A DNA stretch of 64,000 bases from Nocardia miyunensis NBRC 108239 (GTDB lineage Bacteria > Actinomycetota > Actinomycetes > Mycobacteriales > Mycobacteriaceae): positions 1 to 64,000 of the forward strand of contig NZ_BDBQ01000088.1 of NCBI RefSeq assembly GCF_001613065.1. Direction: 5' to 3'. The position numbers and the translations under genes are program-made. A model generated the notes under the pieces. The model was not told where the DNA came from. It saw only the letters and a list, made by a program, of their open reading frames with translations, and made no database searches. Shown here one piece after another: positions 41,850 through 49,789 of the stretch; position 1 is the stretch's first letter, and each line of letters opens with the position of its first letter.

Positions 41850-42145
41850 GACATCTCCGTTCTCGGCACCAGAGCCGGTCAGCTCGGTGTTCGCATCTGC
41901 CGAAACCAATCCCCGGGCATCGTACGTCCCCGGGTTCCGGACGATCTGAATCACCGGGCTACCCATACGCGAAGTCGAAGTCGAATGCACCAGCGCTGCA
42001 ATGTAATCCGCACCCCGTCGATGGGTGTCAGAAGGTATGCAGCGACCGTTTCAATCCACAGGATCACCGGCGAGATCTCGGAGCAGGCAACCGGGGTCGC
42101 GCCACCGGCTTCCGCAACCCGATCGATGTCCCGCGCTAGATTCCA
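41850..42145. other. 296-bp spacer without a recognised gene
   Basis: Between the FAH gene start and the esterase gene stop, both on the minus strand. The FAH frame stays open into the first 140 bp, but no RNA gene, clear hairpin or other coding stretch is visible. Confidence 0.5.
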
Positions 42146-43042
42146 TCAGCCGCGTATGCGTTGGCGCAGGAAGAGGGCGGCGCGGTCGAGCGCTTCACCG
42201 GCTTCGTCGAGTGCGTGGGTGAAGGACTGGAAGACGTGCGGGACCCTGGCGGTGATGTCGAGGATGACGTCGACTTCGGCGTCGGAGGCGCGCAGGGCGA
42301 GGCGGCGGGCGTCGTCGAGGAGCAGTTCGTTGGTGCCGACCTGCACCAGGATCGGGGGCAGGCCGGAGAGGTCGGCGGTGACCGCGGGGCTGAGCAGGGG
42401 GTTGCGGCGGTCCTGGTCGACGACGTAGAGGTTGCTCAGGTGATCGATGCTCGCGCGGGTGAGCAGGGGGTCCGCATCGGCCTTGGTCCGCATACTCTCG
42501 CCGGATCGGGTCGCGTCCACGCCCGGGGAGAACGCGACGAGCGCCGCGGGCATCGGAAGTCCGGCATCGCGGGCCGCGAGCGCGCCCGTGATCGTCAGGC
42601 CACCACCGGCGGAATCGCCTGCGAAAGCGATGGATTCGGGAGCGTGCCCCTGCTCGAGAAGTTCTCGGTAGGCCGCGACGACGTCCTCGACATCCGCCGG
42701 GAACGGGTGCTCCGGCGCCAGCCGGTAGTCCAGGGAGACACTGGGAATCCCGGTTCGAACCACCAGACTGCCGGTGAGGCCGAGGGCTGTGCGCGGCGAG
42801 CCGACGACATGCGAACCGCCGTGGAGGTACAGCAGGATTCCCGGGCGGGCGGCGGCCGCCGGAGCGACGCGGAGCGCGGGACGTCCGCCCAGCGAAGCGT
42901 CCTGTACGCCAATGTCTTCCGGCACCGGAAGCGCGCTCATCAGCTTCACGAAGTTGGCACGCGTCGCGGCGACGGACTCCTCCCATCCGACAGCGCCACC
43001 GTGCAGCTGCGCGTCGAGGCGTTCACGCTGAATTACGGACAT
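42146..43042 (-). CDS. Alpha/beta hydrolase, hormone-sensitive-lipase type esterase
   Basis: 298 residues. The oxyanion motif HGGSHVVGSP begins at residue 74, the nucleophile is Ser144 in AGDSAGGGL, and the later Asp (about 240, ELLLDDARRL) and His (about 267, VPHVFQSF) complete the triad. YRLAPEHPFPADVEDV is the typical HSL block. AAGGAAA precedes the ATG. The MarR gene is divergent across 41 bp and is the likely regulator. Confidence 0.93.
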   Translation of the reverse strand: MSVIQRERLDAQLHGGAVGWEESVAATRANFVKLMSALPVPEDIGVQDASLGGRPALRVAPAAAARPGILLYLHGGSHVVGSPRTALGLTGSLVVRTGIPSVSLDYRLAPEHPFPADVEDVVAAYRELLEQGHAPESIAFAGDSAGGGLTITGALAARDAGLPMPAALVAFSPGVDATRSGESMRTKADADPLLTRASIDHLSNLYVVDQDRRNPLLSPAVTADLSGLPPILVQVGTNELLLDDARRLALRASDAEVDVILDITARVPHVFQSFTHALDEAGEALDRAALFLRQRIRG

Positions 43043-43083
43043 CGTCGTTTCCTTCCCGAGTTGATTCCACTACAGTACATGCC

Positions 43084-43560
43084 ATGGCAGATACTGCAAG
43101 GGAAGATCCCGACGCCTACGACACGTTGTTCGCGGACCTCGTGCGTGCCGAGACGCGGCTGTACAACGCGGTAGCCGAGCGTCTGAAGGCGCGGGCCGGT
43201 GTCGCGGCCGGGCACTTCGAGCTGCTGCGCTTCGTCCGCGACCACCCGGGCGCACGCGTCGCGGATGTCGCCTCGACCTTCGCGATCGGCGTCGGAGCGA
43301 CCAGCAAGATCGTCGACCGCATGGAGAAGCAGGGCTGGATCGAACGCCGCCCGAATCCGGCGAACAGACGCTCGTCTCTGCTGGCGCTGACTCCCGATGG
43401 CGAGTCGGTCGCGTCCCGAGCCGAGCCCATCTGGCAGGCGGCCATCCGGGAAATCCTCGGCACGGCAGTCTCACGTGATCAGCTGGCGGGCTTATCCGAA
43501 GCCCTCGCCGCCCTCCGCTCGGACCTCGAACAACGCCATCTCGGACTCCCGACCGGATGA
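43084..43560 (+). CDS. MarR-family regulator
   Basis: 158 residues with the winged helix HFELLRFVRDHPGARVADVA, IGVGATSKIVDRMEKQGWIERRPNP and the wing RRSSLLALTPDGE, flanked by dimerisation helices. It is divergent from the esterase gene with only 41 bp between, too short for two independent control regions, so it very likely controls both. No Shine-Dalgarno is evident, so a leaderless start at ATG 43084 is possible. Confidence 0.92.
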   Translation: MADTAREDPDAYDTLFADLVRAETRLYNAVAERLKARAGVAAGHFELLRFVRDHPGARVADVASTFAIGVGATSKIVDRMEKQGWIERRPNPANRRSSLLALTPDGESVASRAEPIWQAAIREILGTAVSRDQLAGLSEALAALRSDLEQRHLGLPTG

Positions 43561-43782
43561 GGCGAGCCGTCTCCGGCGAATCTCTGAGATCACTCGAAAA
43601 TCGGTATCGCACTGATCATCCGGATCAACCGCGGCCAATCGGCCACCTCGGCAGCGCCGAAAAGACCGACCCGCGGGAAATTCGAGCGGCATTCGTCCGC
43701 GCTCTGCGGGGCGGCGATGTCCCGATTCCGGGAGATCCGGTGCGGATGGTGGCCCAAGACACGGTGAGCGACCAGCGCTCGT

Positions 43783-44829
43783 TCACCGATTCTCTTGCAG
43801 CGCATCGATTCCCGCCTGTAGCAGCGGTTCGACCGTCCCGCCGATGGTCTCGAAACCCTCGCCCACGGTCTGGCCGTTCAAGTGCCGGAAGTGGATTCCC
43901 TCGCAGATCACCGCGAGTTTGAACGAGGCCAGCGCGACATAGAACCCGATATGCGCGAGGTCTCGGCCACCGCGTTCGCAATAGCGTTCCAGCACTTCGG
44001 TTTCGGACAGCTGGCCGGGTGCGGCGGCCGCGTCGTTGATCCCGGGCAGATCGAGTGCGCTCATCCGCTTGTAGACCAGCAACAGGCCGACATCGGTGAG
44101 CGGATCACCGAGAGTGGCCATCTCCCAGTCGATTACGGCGGCGATGCGGTCCCGATCGTCGACCAGGACGTTGTCCAGCCGGTAGTCGCCGTGCACGATG
44201 CCCGTATCCGACTGCACCGGAATATGTTTCGCGAGCAGAGCGTGCAACTCATCGGCAGCGGGCAGGTCCCGGGTGTACGAGGCGTCGAGTTGTTTCTTCC
44301 ACCGCCGCACCTGACGCTCCAGGAAGCCGTCCGGCCGTCCGAAATCCGCCAGCCCGATCGCGGCCGGATCGACCCGATGCAGGGCGGCCAGAGTGTCGAT
44401 CAGACCGGCCGAGATGGCTCGGGTGCGTTCGGCGCCCAGCGCTTCGAGATCGGCCGCGGTCCGGTACGGGGTACCGAGTATCCGTTCCATCACATAGAAG
44501 GGCGCGCCGATGACGTCGCCGTCCTCGCACAGCGCATACGCCGCGGGCACCGGGACATCGGTGCCCGACAGTGCGTTGATCACCCGATATTCCCTGCTCA
44601 TATCGTGTGCGGTGGCCAGAACATGCCCCAGCGGCGGCCGACGCAGGATCCACACCGAGGTCCCGTCGGTGATCTCGTAGGTCAGATTCGATCGCCCACC
44701 GGCGATCAACCGCCCGCTCAGCGGCCCTGTCACCAGCCCCGGCCGCGCATCGCTCAACCACGTGGTGAGCCGTTCCGGATCCAGCCCAGGTAGCTCCCCG
44801 GCCGACGCCCCGTCACCCTGTTCACTCAT
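43783..44829 (-). CDS. Phosphotransferase family protein (APH/FadE36-like)
   Basis: 348 residues with an aminoglycoside-phosphotransferase/choline-kinase fold. Signs are GGRSNLTYEI and VWILRRPPLGHVLATAHDMSRE near the N terminus, the catalytic loop VHGDYRLDN with Asp as base, and the metal-binding Asp in VIDWEMATLGDPLTDVG. In mycolata and other actinobacteria this family accompanies fatty-acyl-CoA metabolism (ACAD10-like N-terminal kinase) and is not a resistance enzyme. Convergent with the MarR gene across a 222-bp spacer in which nothing was recognised. Confidence 0.9.
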   Translation of the reverse strand: MSEQGDGASAGELPGLDPERLTTWLSDARPGLVTGPLSGRLIAGGRSNLTYEITDGTSVWILRRPPLGHVLATAHDMSREYRVINALSGTDVPVPAAYALCEDGDVIGAPFYVMERILGTPYRTAADLEALGAERTRAISAGLIDTLAALHRVDPAAIGLADFGRPDGFLERQVRRWKKQLDASYTRDLPAADELHALLAKHIPVQSDTGIVHGDYRLDNVLVDDRDRIAAVIDWEMATLGDPLTDVGLLLVYKRMSALDLPGINDAAAAPGQLSETEVLERYCERGGRDLAHIGFYVALASFKLAVICEGIHFRHLNGQTVGEGFETIGGTVEPLLQAGIDALQENR

Positions 44830-44913
44830 CCAGGCAGTCTAGTGGCGCTGCCCATCGCCCGTTCCGGCTTCGCCGCCGAATCACCCCGTATCCGCTCGGG
44901 GCCTTGCGGCGGC

Positions 44914-45432
44914 TCAGCAGATCGCGGCGGCCGCGGCCAGGTCTCGCTGGTGCGCCTGCACGATCGGGACGGTCTGCTGGGCGATGTTCTTGACGGGTTG
45001 TGAACCACCCGAGGCCATTTCGGCATTTCCGGCTTTCGCCGCCTTTTGGTGACCGGCCAGTTCGGCCTGGATCCACGCGGCGTCGAAGTCACGTCCGATC
45101 CGGGTGGAGGTGTTGAGGATGGTCTGGTTCTGCTCCTGGGTCGGCAGCGTCGGCAGCTGGACGCCGAGCTGGTCGGCCGCGGCGGTGTCCATCTGGTCCA
45201 GCCGCATGTGGTCCGCGAGCAGCGTGGCGGACATCTCCTGGATCTTCGGGCAGGACGTCATCGCCTGTGCTCGGTAGCCGAGCGCGATCTCGGTGAGGTT
45301 CGTCTGATGGGCGGCGATGAGATAGTTCCTGTCCTGCGGTGGCACGGTGGATTCCGCATTCGCCGCGACGCTGGGCAGCACGGCCGCCGCGGCGCACGTC
45401 CCGGTGATCAGAATCCGGCGCAAGGCTGACAT
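44914..45432 (-). CDS. DUF4142 secreted protein
   Basis: 172 residues. A signal peptide (MSALRRILITGTCAAAAVLPSVAANA) is followed by a helical DUF4142 bundle: DRNYLIAAHQTNLTEIALG, SATLLADHMRLD, QTILNTSTRIGRDFDAAWIQ and KNIAQQTVPIVQAHQRDL. These ferritin-like-looking extracytoplasmic proteins have no fixed function. GGAGGAG precedes ATG 45432. It is divergent from the DoxX-like gene. Confidence 0.88.
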   Translation of the reverse strand: MSALRRILITGTCAAAAVLPSVAANAESTVPPQDRNYLIAAHQTNLTEIALGYRAQAMTSCPKIQEMSATLLADHMRLDQMDTAAADQLGVQLPTLPTQEQNQTILNTSTRIGRDFDAAWIQAELAGHQKAAKAGNAEMASGGSQPVKNIAQQTVPIVQAHQRDLAAAAAIC

Positions 45433-45579
45433 ATCTCCTCCTCGTTCGGTTGTATTCTGCACGCGGATGCCCACACGCCACCCGGTTATTCACCCGGTCG
45501 CGAATAGGCGACGCGATGCGGGGTATTGCGGTACACAGCCACGACCGGACCCATTCGGATCCAACCAACGGAGTCGATA

Positions 45580-46497
45580 ATGCTGCTGCGCAGAATTGCT
45601 CGCCCGCTGCTCGCCACCGCATTCGTGGTGGACGGGGCAACCATGTTCATCCATCCCGAACCGCTCACCGAGAGCAGAATCGCGAAGAAATCACCGACCG
45701 ACCCGGCCCGGCTGGTGTGGGTCATCGCCGCGAGCCGAATCGGCGGCGGACTGCTGCTCGCACTCGGCGCGGCACCGCGAATCGCCGCGCTCACCCTGAC
45801 CGCGACGACGGTCCCGGTTCTGCTCGCCGAACAGGAGTTCCGGTTGGAGACCGACCCGGACCGGCGCGCGGCGCGGGCGACCGCATTCGTCAAGGATGTC
45901 GGCCTGCTCGGGGGACTGCTGCTTGCGGTGGCCGACACCGAGGGCAAACCCTCGCTCGGCTGGCGCGGGCGACGGGCGGCCCGCGAAGCCGCGGATACGA
46001 TTTCCGCCGCCCTGCCCTCGAAACGCGCGAACGGCGAGAACCTCGCCCGGCACACGCGCGACATCTTGGAACACCGCACGCACGATGCCCTGGAAACCAC
46101 GCGGCACCTGGCCGAATACGCCCGCGACGAGGCCGTGGACATCGCGAACGCCGCTCGCCCGATACTCACGGGACCGGCTCGGGACCGCAGCATCGAACTC
46201 GCCGAAACCGCTCTTCGCCAGGGCGAACATCTGCTCGAGACCGCCCGCGAACGTGGCGCCGAACTCGCCGAACTCGCCCGGGAACGTGGCGCCGAACTCG
46301 CCGAAACCACGCGGGGTCGCGGGGCCGAACTCGCCGAGACCACCCGGGACCGTAGTGCCGAACTCGCCGAAACCGCCCGGGACCGTGGCGCCGAACTCGC
46401 CGAAACCGCCCGGGACCGTAGTGCCGAACTCGCCGAAACCGCCCGGGGCCGTGGCGCCGAACTCGCCAAGACCGTAAAGCAGCGCGTGCGCGGCTGA
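45580..46497 (+). CDS. DoxX-like membrane protein with a C-terminal 11-residue repeat array
   Basis: 305 residues. The N-terminal ~125 residues are a DoxX-type four-helix membrane domain (RPLLATAFVVDGATMFIHPE; GGGLLLALGAAPRIAALTLT; GLLGGLLLAVAD). A linker of charged helices follows, then residues 200-298 are nine tandem 11-mers of the type A-R-D-R-G-A-E-L-A-E-T. The hendecad period predicts a long amphipathic or right-handed coiled-coil helix beside the membrane. GGAG stands 7 bases before ATG 45580. Convergent with rsbW; a shared terminator lies between. Confidence 0.85.
   Translation: MLLRRIARPLLATAFVVDGATMFIHPEPLTESRIAKKSPTDPARLVWVIAASRIGGGLLLALGAAPRIAALTLTATTVPVLLAEQEFRLETDPDRRAARATAFVKDVGLLGGLLLAVADTEGKPSLGWRGRRAAREAADTISAALPSKRANGENLARHTRDILEHRTHDALETTRHLAEYARDEAVDIANAARPILTGPARDRSIELAETALRQGEHLLETARERGAELAELARERGAELAETTRGRGAELAETTRDRSAELAETARDRGAELAETARDRSAELAETARGRGAELAKTVKQRVRG
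46177..46473 (+). repeat. Nine tandem 33-bp (11-codon) repeats inside the DoxX-like gene
   Basis: Units run ARDRSIELAET, ALRQGEHLLET, ARERGAELAEL, ARERGAELAET, TRGRGAELAET, TRDRSAELAET, ARDRGAELAET, ARDRSAELAET, ARGRGAELAKT. Units 3-9 are nearly identical at DNA level, units 1-2 are older. The period is exactly 33 bp, so copy number can change without loss of frame. Confidence 0.92.
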
Positions 46498-46568
46498 CCG
46501 ATCACGCGGAGACCATTCACGACGAGGGAATGCGGGCGATCACCACGCACCACCCTCACTACGAAGTT

Positions 46569-46603
46569 CTCGGAGACCGGGCCGCTGAGGTCCGGTCTCC
46601 GAG
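46569..46603. terminator. Bidirectional hairpin terminator between DoxX-like gene and rsbW
   Basis: CTCGGAGACCGG and CCGGTCTCCGAG are exact 12-bp reverse complements around an 11-nt loop, located between two convergent stops (46497 and 46605). Confidence 0.75.
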
Positions 46604-46604
46604 T

Positions 46605-47033
46605 TCACTCGACCGGCCCGCCGGTCACCTGACACGTCCGCGCGAAGCGGACGACGATGGGATAGCCGCCGAGCCCGGGATCGAACGAACCGACGTCGGT
46701 GGTCGGCGATTCGGCGAGGGTCCGCACGATATGCCAGCCGAATCCGTGCTCATCGATCGCGCCGCGCGTGGTGACGATCCCGGTGACGCGGGCACTGACC
46801 CGGCCGTCGTGGAGCGTGAGGTCGCACGCTATCGACGATTCCGGTGACGCGGCCTCGATCAGGTCGGTGGCGATCTGATCGATCGCGATCTGCAGGTCGG
46901 TGACATCGTCCAGTGCGAGATCGGCAACCAGCAGGCAGGTTTCGGTGAGTGCGCGCAGCATGATCAGTTGCTCACGTCGGGCGGGCACCCGAACACCCAC
47001 TGTTTCCGCACGAGACGGCTCGACTATCCGCAC
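46605..47033 (-). CDS. rsbW: Anti-sigma factor of the RsbW/UsfX type
   Basis: 142 residues with an HATPase-like fold. VTDLQIAIDQIATDLIEAASP corresponds to the N-box helix and HGFGWHIVRTLAESPTTDV to the later glycine-rich part; the overall pattern is that of M. tuberculosis UsfX (Rv3287c), which binds and inhibits SigF. GTG 47033 has the strong Shine-Dalgarno AGGAGGGAG. The gene is preceded by a perfect SigF-type promoter (47075-47099), so it should be switched on by the sigma factor it inhibits. It is on the opposite strand to sigF (47601), unlike the usfX-sigF operon of mycobacteria. Confidence 0.82.
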   Translation of the reverse strand: MRIVEPSRAETVGVRVPARREQLIMLRALTETCLLVADLALDDVTDLQIAIDQIATDLIEAASPESSIACDLTLHDGRVSARVTGIVTTRGAIDEHGFGWHIVRTLAESPTTDVGSFDPGLGGYPIVVRFARTCQVTGGPVE

Positions 47034-47074
47034 GTCTCCCTCCTGGCTGTGCTGTGAGTGTGTTCACCGATCAC

Positions 47075-47099
47075 ATACCCGACGGTCACTCCGTGAAAC
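47075..47099 (-). promoter_or_regulatory. SigF/SigB-type promoter before rsbW
   Basis: On the minus strand: GTTT (47099-47096), exactly 15 nt, GGGTAT (47080-47075). This is the full consensus known for mycobacterial SigF and Streptomyces SigB-type promoters. It lies about 40 bp before the rsbW start. Confidence 0.8.
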
Positions 47100-47196
47100 G
47101 GGGCCCACAGCCGCCGCACAGGCTCATCCCGCACGAAAACAGGCCGTCCCGCTGCGGGACGGCCTGTTCGCGCAAGCTCGATGCGGCTCGTCCGGG

Positions 47197-47457
47197 TCAG
47201 TCGCCGTCGTGCTGGTGGGCACGTTGACGCTCCTCCTCGGCCGCGGCCTTGGCACGCTCCTTCTGCGCCTCGGCCTCCTTCTCGGCCGCTACGCGCTGGG
47301 ATTCGCCCCGATTCTGCTGGGCTCGGCCCTCGCGCCGCAGTTCGTCATCGTCGACGACGGCACCGGCGGCCTCCTTGGCCTTACCCTTGACACCCTCGAC
47401 AACGCCTTCCAAACCTTCACGGACACTGGTCTTTTCGTGCTCGGACAAGACATCCAC
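47197..47457 (-). CDS. CsbD-like stress protein
   Basis: About 83-86 residues, very hydrophilic. VVEGVKGKAKEAAGAVVDDD is the CsbD-type glycine/lysine/alanine block; the second half (NRGESQRVAAEKEAEAQKERAKAAAEEERQ) is a charged helix as in actinobacterial microaggregate/CsbD proteins. GTG 47457 is the longest start, but GGAGG lies 8 bases before TTG 47448 (LSEHEKTS), which I consider the more likely start. A SigF-type promoter is at 47491-47515. The role is in general stress; the mechanism is unknown. Confidence 0.82.
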   Translation of the reverse strand: MDVLSEHEKTSVREGLEGVVEGVKGKAKEAAGAVVDDDELRREGRAQQNRGESQRVAAEKEAEAQKERAKAAAEEERQRAHQHDGD

Positions 47458-47490
47458 CTCCAGAATGCCGGAATCGCTGACACCTTCGCC

Positions 47491-47515
47491 CTACCCGCAC
47501 GCCCCGCACCGAAAC
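47491..47515 (-). promoter_or_regulatory. SigF-type promoter before the CsbD-like gene
   Basis: Minus strand GTTT (47515-47512), 15 nt, GGGTAG (47496-47491); one base from consensus and the same variant as the dps promoter at 61863. About 34-43 bp before the start codon. Confidence 0.72.
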
Positions 47516-47600
47516 ACTCCTCCGGCAACAGACTTTTCGGGAGCGCCCGCGGTGGGTACTCCATAACCGTCGCCTGCACGTGGCAACGAGAGGATCCCCC

Positions 47601-48419
47601 ATGGTCCACGAACCCATCGTGGCCGAGACCGGGCCTCCCCGGTCCCTCCACGGCCCCAACAGCTACGACGACATCGACCCGTGGTTCGACAAACTGGCCG
47701 GCTGCACCGCCGACGATCAGCACCGCGAGGAGATTCGCACGGAGATCATCCGGCTGTGTCTCCCGCTCGCGGACCATATCGCGCTGCGCTATACCGGCCG
47801 CGGCGAGAGTTATGAGGATCTGTATCAGGTCGCCCAGCTCGGACTGGTGCTGGCCGTGGACCGCTTCGACCACACGCGCGGAACATCGTTCCTGTCGTTC
47901 GCGATCCCGACCATCATGGGCGAGGTGCGGCGACATTTCCGCGACAGCACCTGGGCGACGCGGGTGCCGCGCCGGCTCAAGGACCTTCAGACGATGGTGG
48001 GTCCCGCCACCGAGCGGCTCGCGCAGAACCTCGAGCGGATGCCGAACGTGCGCGAACTCGCGACCGAACTGTCGGCCGACCTCGCCGACCTCACCCAGGC
48101 GCTGGTGGCCGCCAATGCCTACCGGTCCAGCTCGCTGGACGAGGTGGTCCGCGACGACGACAGCGACCACAACCCGGTCAGCGCCCGGCTGGGCGTCGAG
48201 GAGCACTGCTACGAGCTGACCGAGGACGCGATGGCCGTGCGTCCACTCATCGCCGAACTGCCGCCCCGCGAGCGCCGCATCCTGGTGATGCGCTTCTTCG
48301 AGTCCAAGACGCAGACGCAGATCGCGCGCGCATTGAACATCTCCCAGATGCAGGTATCGCGCATCCTCGCCCACACGCTGCGGGAACTACGCGAACAGGC
48401 GTTCCCCGAACCGGCCTGA
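47601..48419 (+). CDS. sigF: Stress-response sigma factor SigF/SigB type
   Basis: 272 residues. Region 2: CLPLADHIALRYTGRGESYEDLYQVAQLGLVLAVDRFD, then FLSFAIPTIMGEVRRHFRD (SigB/F/G hallmark). Region 3 begins at VPRRLKDLQ. Region 4: LPPRERRILVMRFFESKTQTQIARALNISQMQVSRILAHTL, with the recognition helix at QMQVSRI. There is no extracytoplasmic-type shortening. GAGGA is 7 bases before ATG 47601 (MVHEP); the longer frame from 47580 lacks a ribosome site. rsbW and the CsbD gene are divergent neighbours. A weak GGGTAC at 47554 has no good GTTT partner, so direct autoregulation is uncertain. Confidence 0.92.
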   Translation: MVHEPIVAETGPPRSLHGPNSYDDIDPWFDKLAGCTADDQHREEIRTEIIRLCLPLADHIALRYTGRGESYEDLYQVAQLGLVLAVDRFDHTRGTSFLSFAIPTIMGEVRRHFRDSTWATRVPRRLKDLQTMVGPATERLAQNLERMPNVRELATELSADLADLTQALVAANAYRSSSLDEVVRDDDSDHNPVSARLGVEEHCYELTEDAMAVRPLIAELPPRERRILVMRFFESKTQTQIARALNISQMQVSRILAHTLRELREQAFPEPA

Positions 48420-48520
48420 CCGCCTCCGCCCTCGCAGGCTCCGGCGCCAGCTTCGAAGATTCCGTGAAACTGTGGTGGATCGCCGGATAACGCACCGGCG
48501 GTCGGCGTGATCGGCAGTCC

Positions 48521-49789
48521 TCACCGGTTGGTCGTCACGGTCGCGAATGCCGCCCACAGTAGCGGGGAATCACACACCGATCGTTCTGCACGCCAAGCTG
48601 CCGAGCGTTCGCGCTGCCAGTGCATGAGTGCGGTGACGGGGTCGGGGTGTTCGTGGGCGGCATCGATGGCACAGATGTTCTCCTGCAAGGGATGTCGACC
48701 GGCGGACGAGGCCGCGAAGCGCTCGTAGGCAAGGTCGGTGGGTAGCGGCCAGCGGCCTGCCGTGACGAGTTCCGCGCCGCCGTTGAGCACGGCGGCGAGC
48801 AGGCCGAGCGTCTCGCCGAATCGCAGGTCACCGCCGCTCTCGCAGGCGATGAGTGCGACGCGACTGGGCATCGGCCACAGGTCGGGCCCGGTTCGCGGAT
48901 CCCCGTCGAGGGTGTGGGTGCCCAGGATGAGGTCCTTCGCCGACAACGGCCGATGGGTGCGCTCCGGCGGGGCGAAACCCCGGGTCTCGGCGGCGCAGGC
49001 CAGGTGGAGCCGGGCGTCCTCGCTCCGGCCGGACTCCGGCGCAGCCGCGGTCACGTGGCCGACGTAGAGCAACCGAGATGCTCCGGCGTGCAACGCCTCG
49101 CTCAGCCACAGCCGATCCTGGTCCTGGCGGCGGAAGGCCTCGACCGGATCCGAAATCGCCGGTCGCAAGCGATCATTCGGAAGATATCGGCCGATGTGCT
49201 CGGCGAGCGGCAGCTCCGCCGACATCCGCCCGAGTACCGAACCCAGAGCGGAATCAGCGCGGAATCCGGGCACCCGTGGGTCCAGAACCACCACGACCGG
49301 CAGCTCGCGCGTCTGCTCCCAGGACCGCTCGGCAAGGCCGGGCGCGGGCGCCAGACCGGCCGGTGCGAGCTGGCTGATATCGGCGATTTCGAGCAGGCGC
49401 AGACCGGGATCCGGGGCCAGCAGTTCCCAGGGGATCTGCGCGGTCCGGGGCGAGGGCTGCACTCGGATATGCGGGCGCACGCCACGCGCATACAGGTCGT
49501 AGAGCTGGGTGGCGAGTCCGTACGGAAGGAGGGTGCGCGCGAGGGCTTGACCCAGCTCGTGTTCGGCGTCGTAGTCGGCGAATTCACCTGTGGTCAGCGA
49601 CTTTTCGATGCCAGCGGCCGAGGCGCCCGGTAGGGCGTCGTGGACGCGGGCCACGATCGGATCCACCCGCGTTCCGGGGATCGCCGATACTCCCGCGCCG
49701 GCGAACTCGTCCTGCCAGCGCCACGACACGTACAGATCTCCGGCGTCGGCCATGCGCACCACGACCGTCGGCTGTCGTTCCTCGGTCAC
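48521..49789 (-). CDS. CHAT-domain (caspase-like) protein, last gene of a four-gene operon
   Basis: 422 residues. The C-terminal half is a CHAT peptidase domain: RLLYVGHVTAA carries the catalytic His (residue 245) and RVALIACESGG the Cys (residue 316), followed by GLLAAVLNGGAELVTAGRWPLP. The N-terminal 120 residues are a separate unrecognised domain (YVSWRWQDEFAGAG and so on), and IPWELLAPDP is a usual CHAT N-border sequence. CHAT proteases act as toxins or effectors in conflict systems. GTG 49789 overlaps the TPR gene stop (GTGA), so the two are translated together and probably interact. Confidence 0.85.
   Translation of the reverse strand: MTEERQPTVVVRMADAGDLYVSWRWQDEFAGAGVSAIPGTRVDPIVARVHDALPGASAAGIEKSLTTGEFADYDAEHELGQALARTLLPYGLATQLYDLYARGVRPHIRVQPSPRTAQIPWELLAPDPGLRLLEIADISQLAPAGLAPAPGLAERSWEQTRELPVVVVLDPRVPGFRADSALGSVLGRMSAELPLAEHIGRYLPNDRLRPAISDPVEAFRRQDQDRLWLSEALHAGASRLLYVGHVTAAAPESGRSEDARLHLACAAETRGFAPPERTHRPLSAKDLILGTHTLDGDPRTGPDLWPMPSRVALIACESGGDLRFGETLGLLAAVLNGGAELVTAGRWPLPTDLAYERFAASSAGRHPLQENICAIDAAHEHPDPVTALMHWQRERSAAWRAERSVCDSPLLWAAFATVTTNR

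Noticed and set aside
43783..44829. Aminoglycoside resistance gene
   Set aside because: The APH fold is real, but the sequence belongs to the FadE36/ACAD10-like group tied to lipid metabolism.
45521..45526. GGGTAT before the DoxX-like gene as a SigF promoter
   Set aside because: No GTTT at 14-17 bp upstream; the nearest GTTA is 32 bp away.
46177..46473. Regular repeats that could look like a CRISPR array
   Set aside because: The 33-bp units are contiguous without spacers, in frame, and encode an 11-residue protein repeat.
47554..47559. GGGTAC before sigF as an autoregulatory promoter
   Set aside because: Only a poor TTTT lies at 16 bp; too weak to claim.
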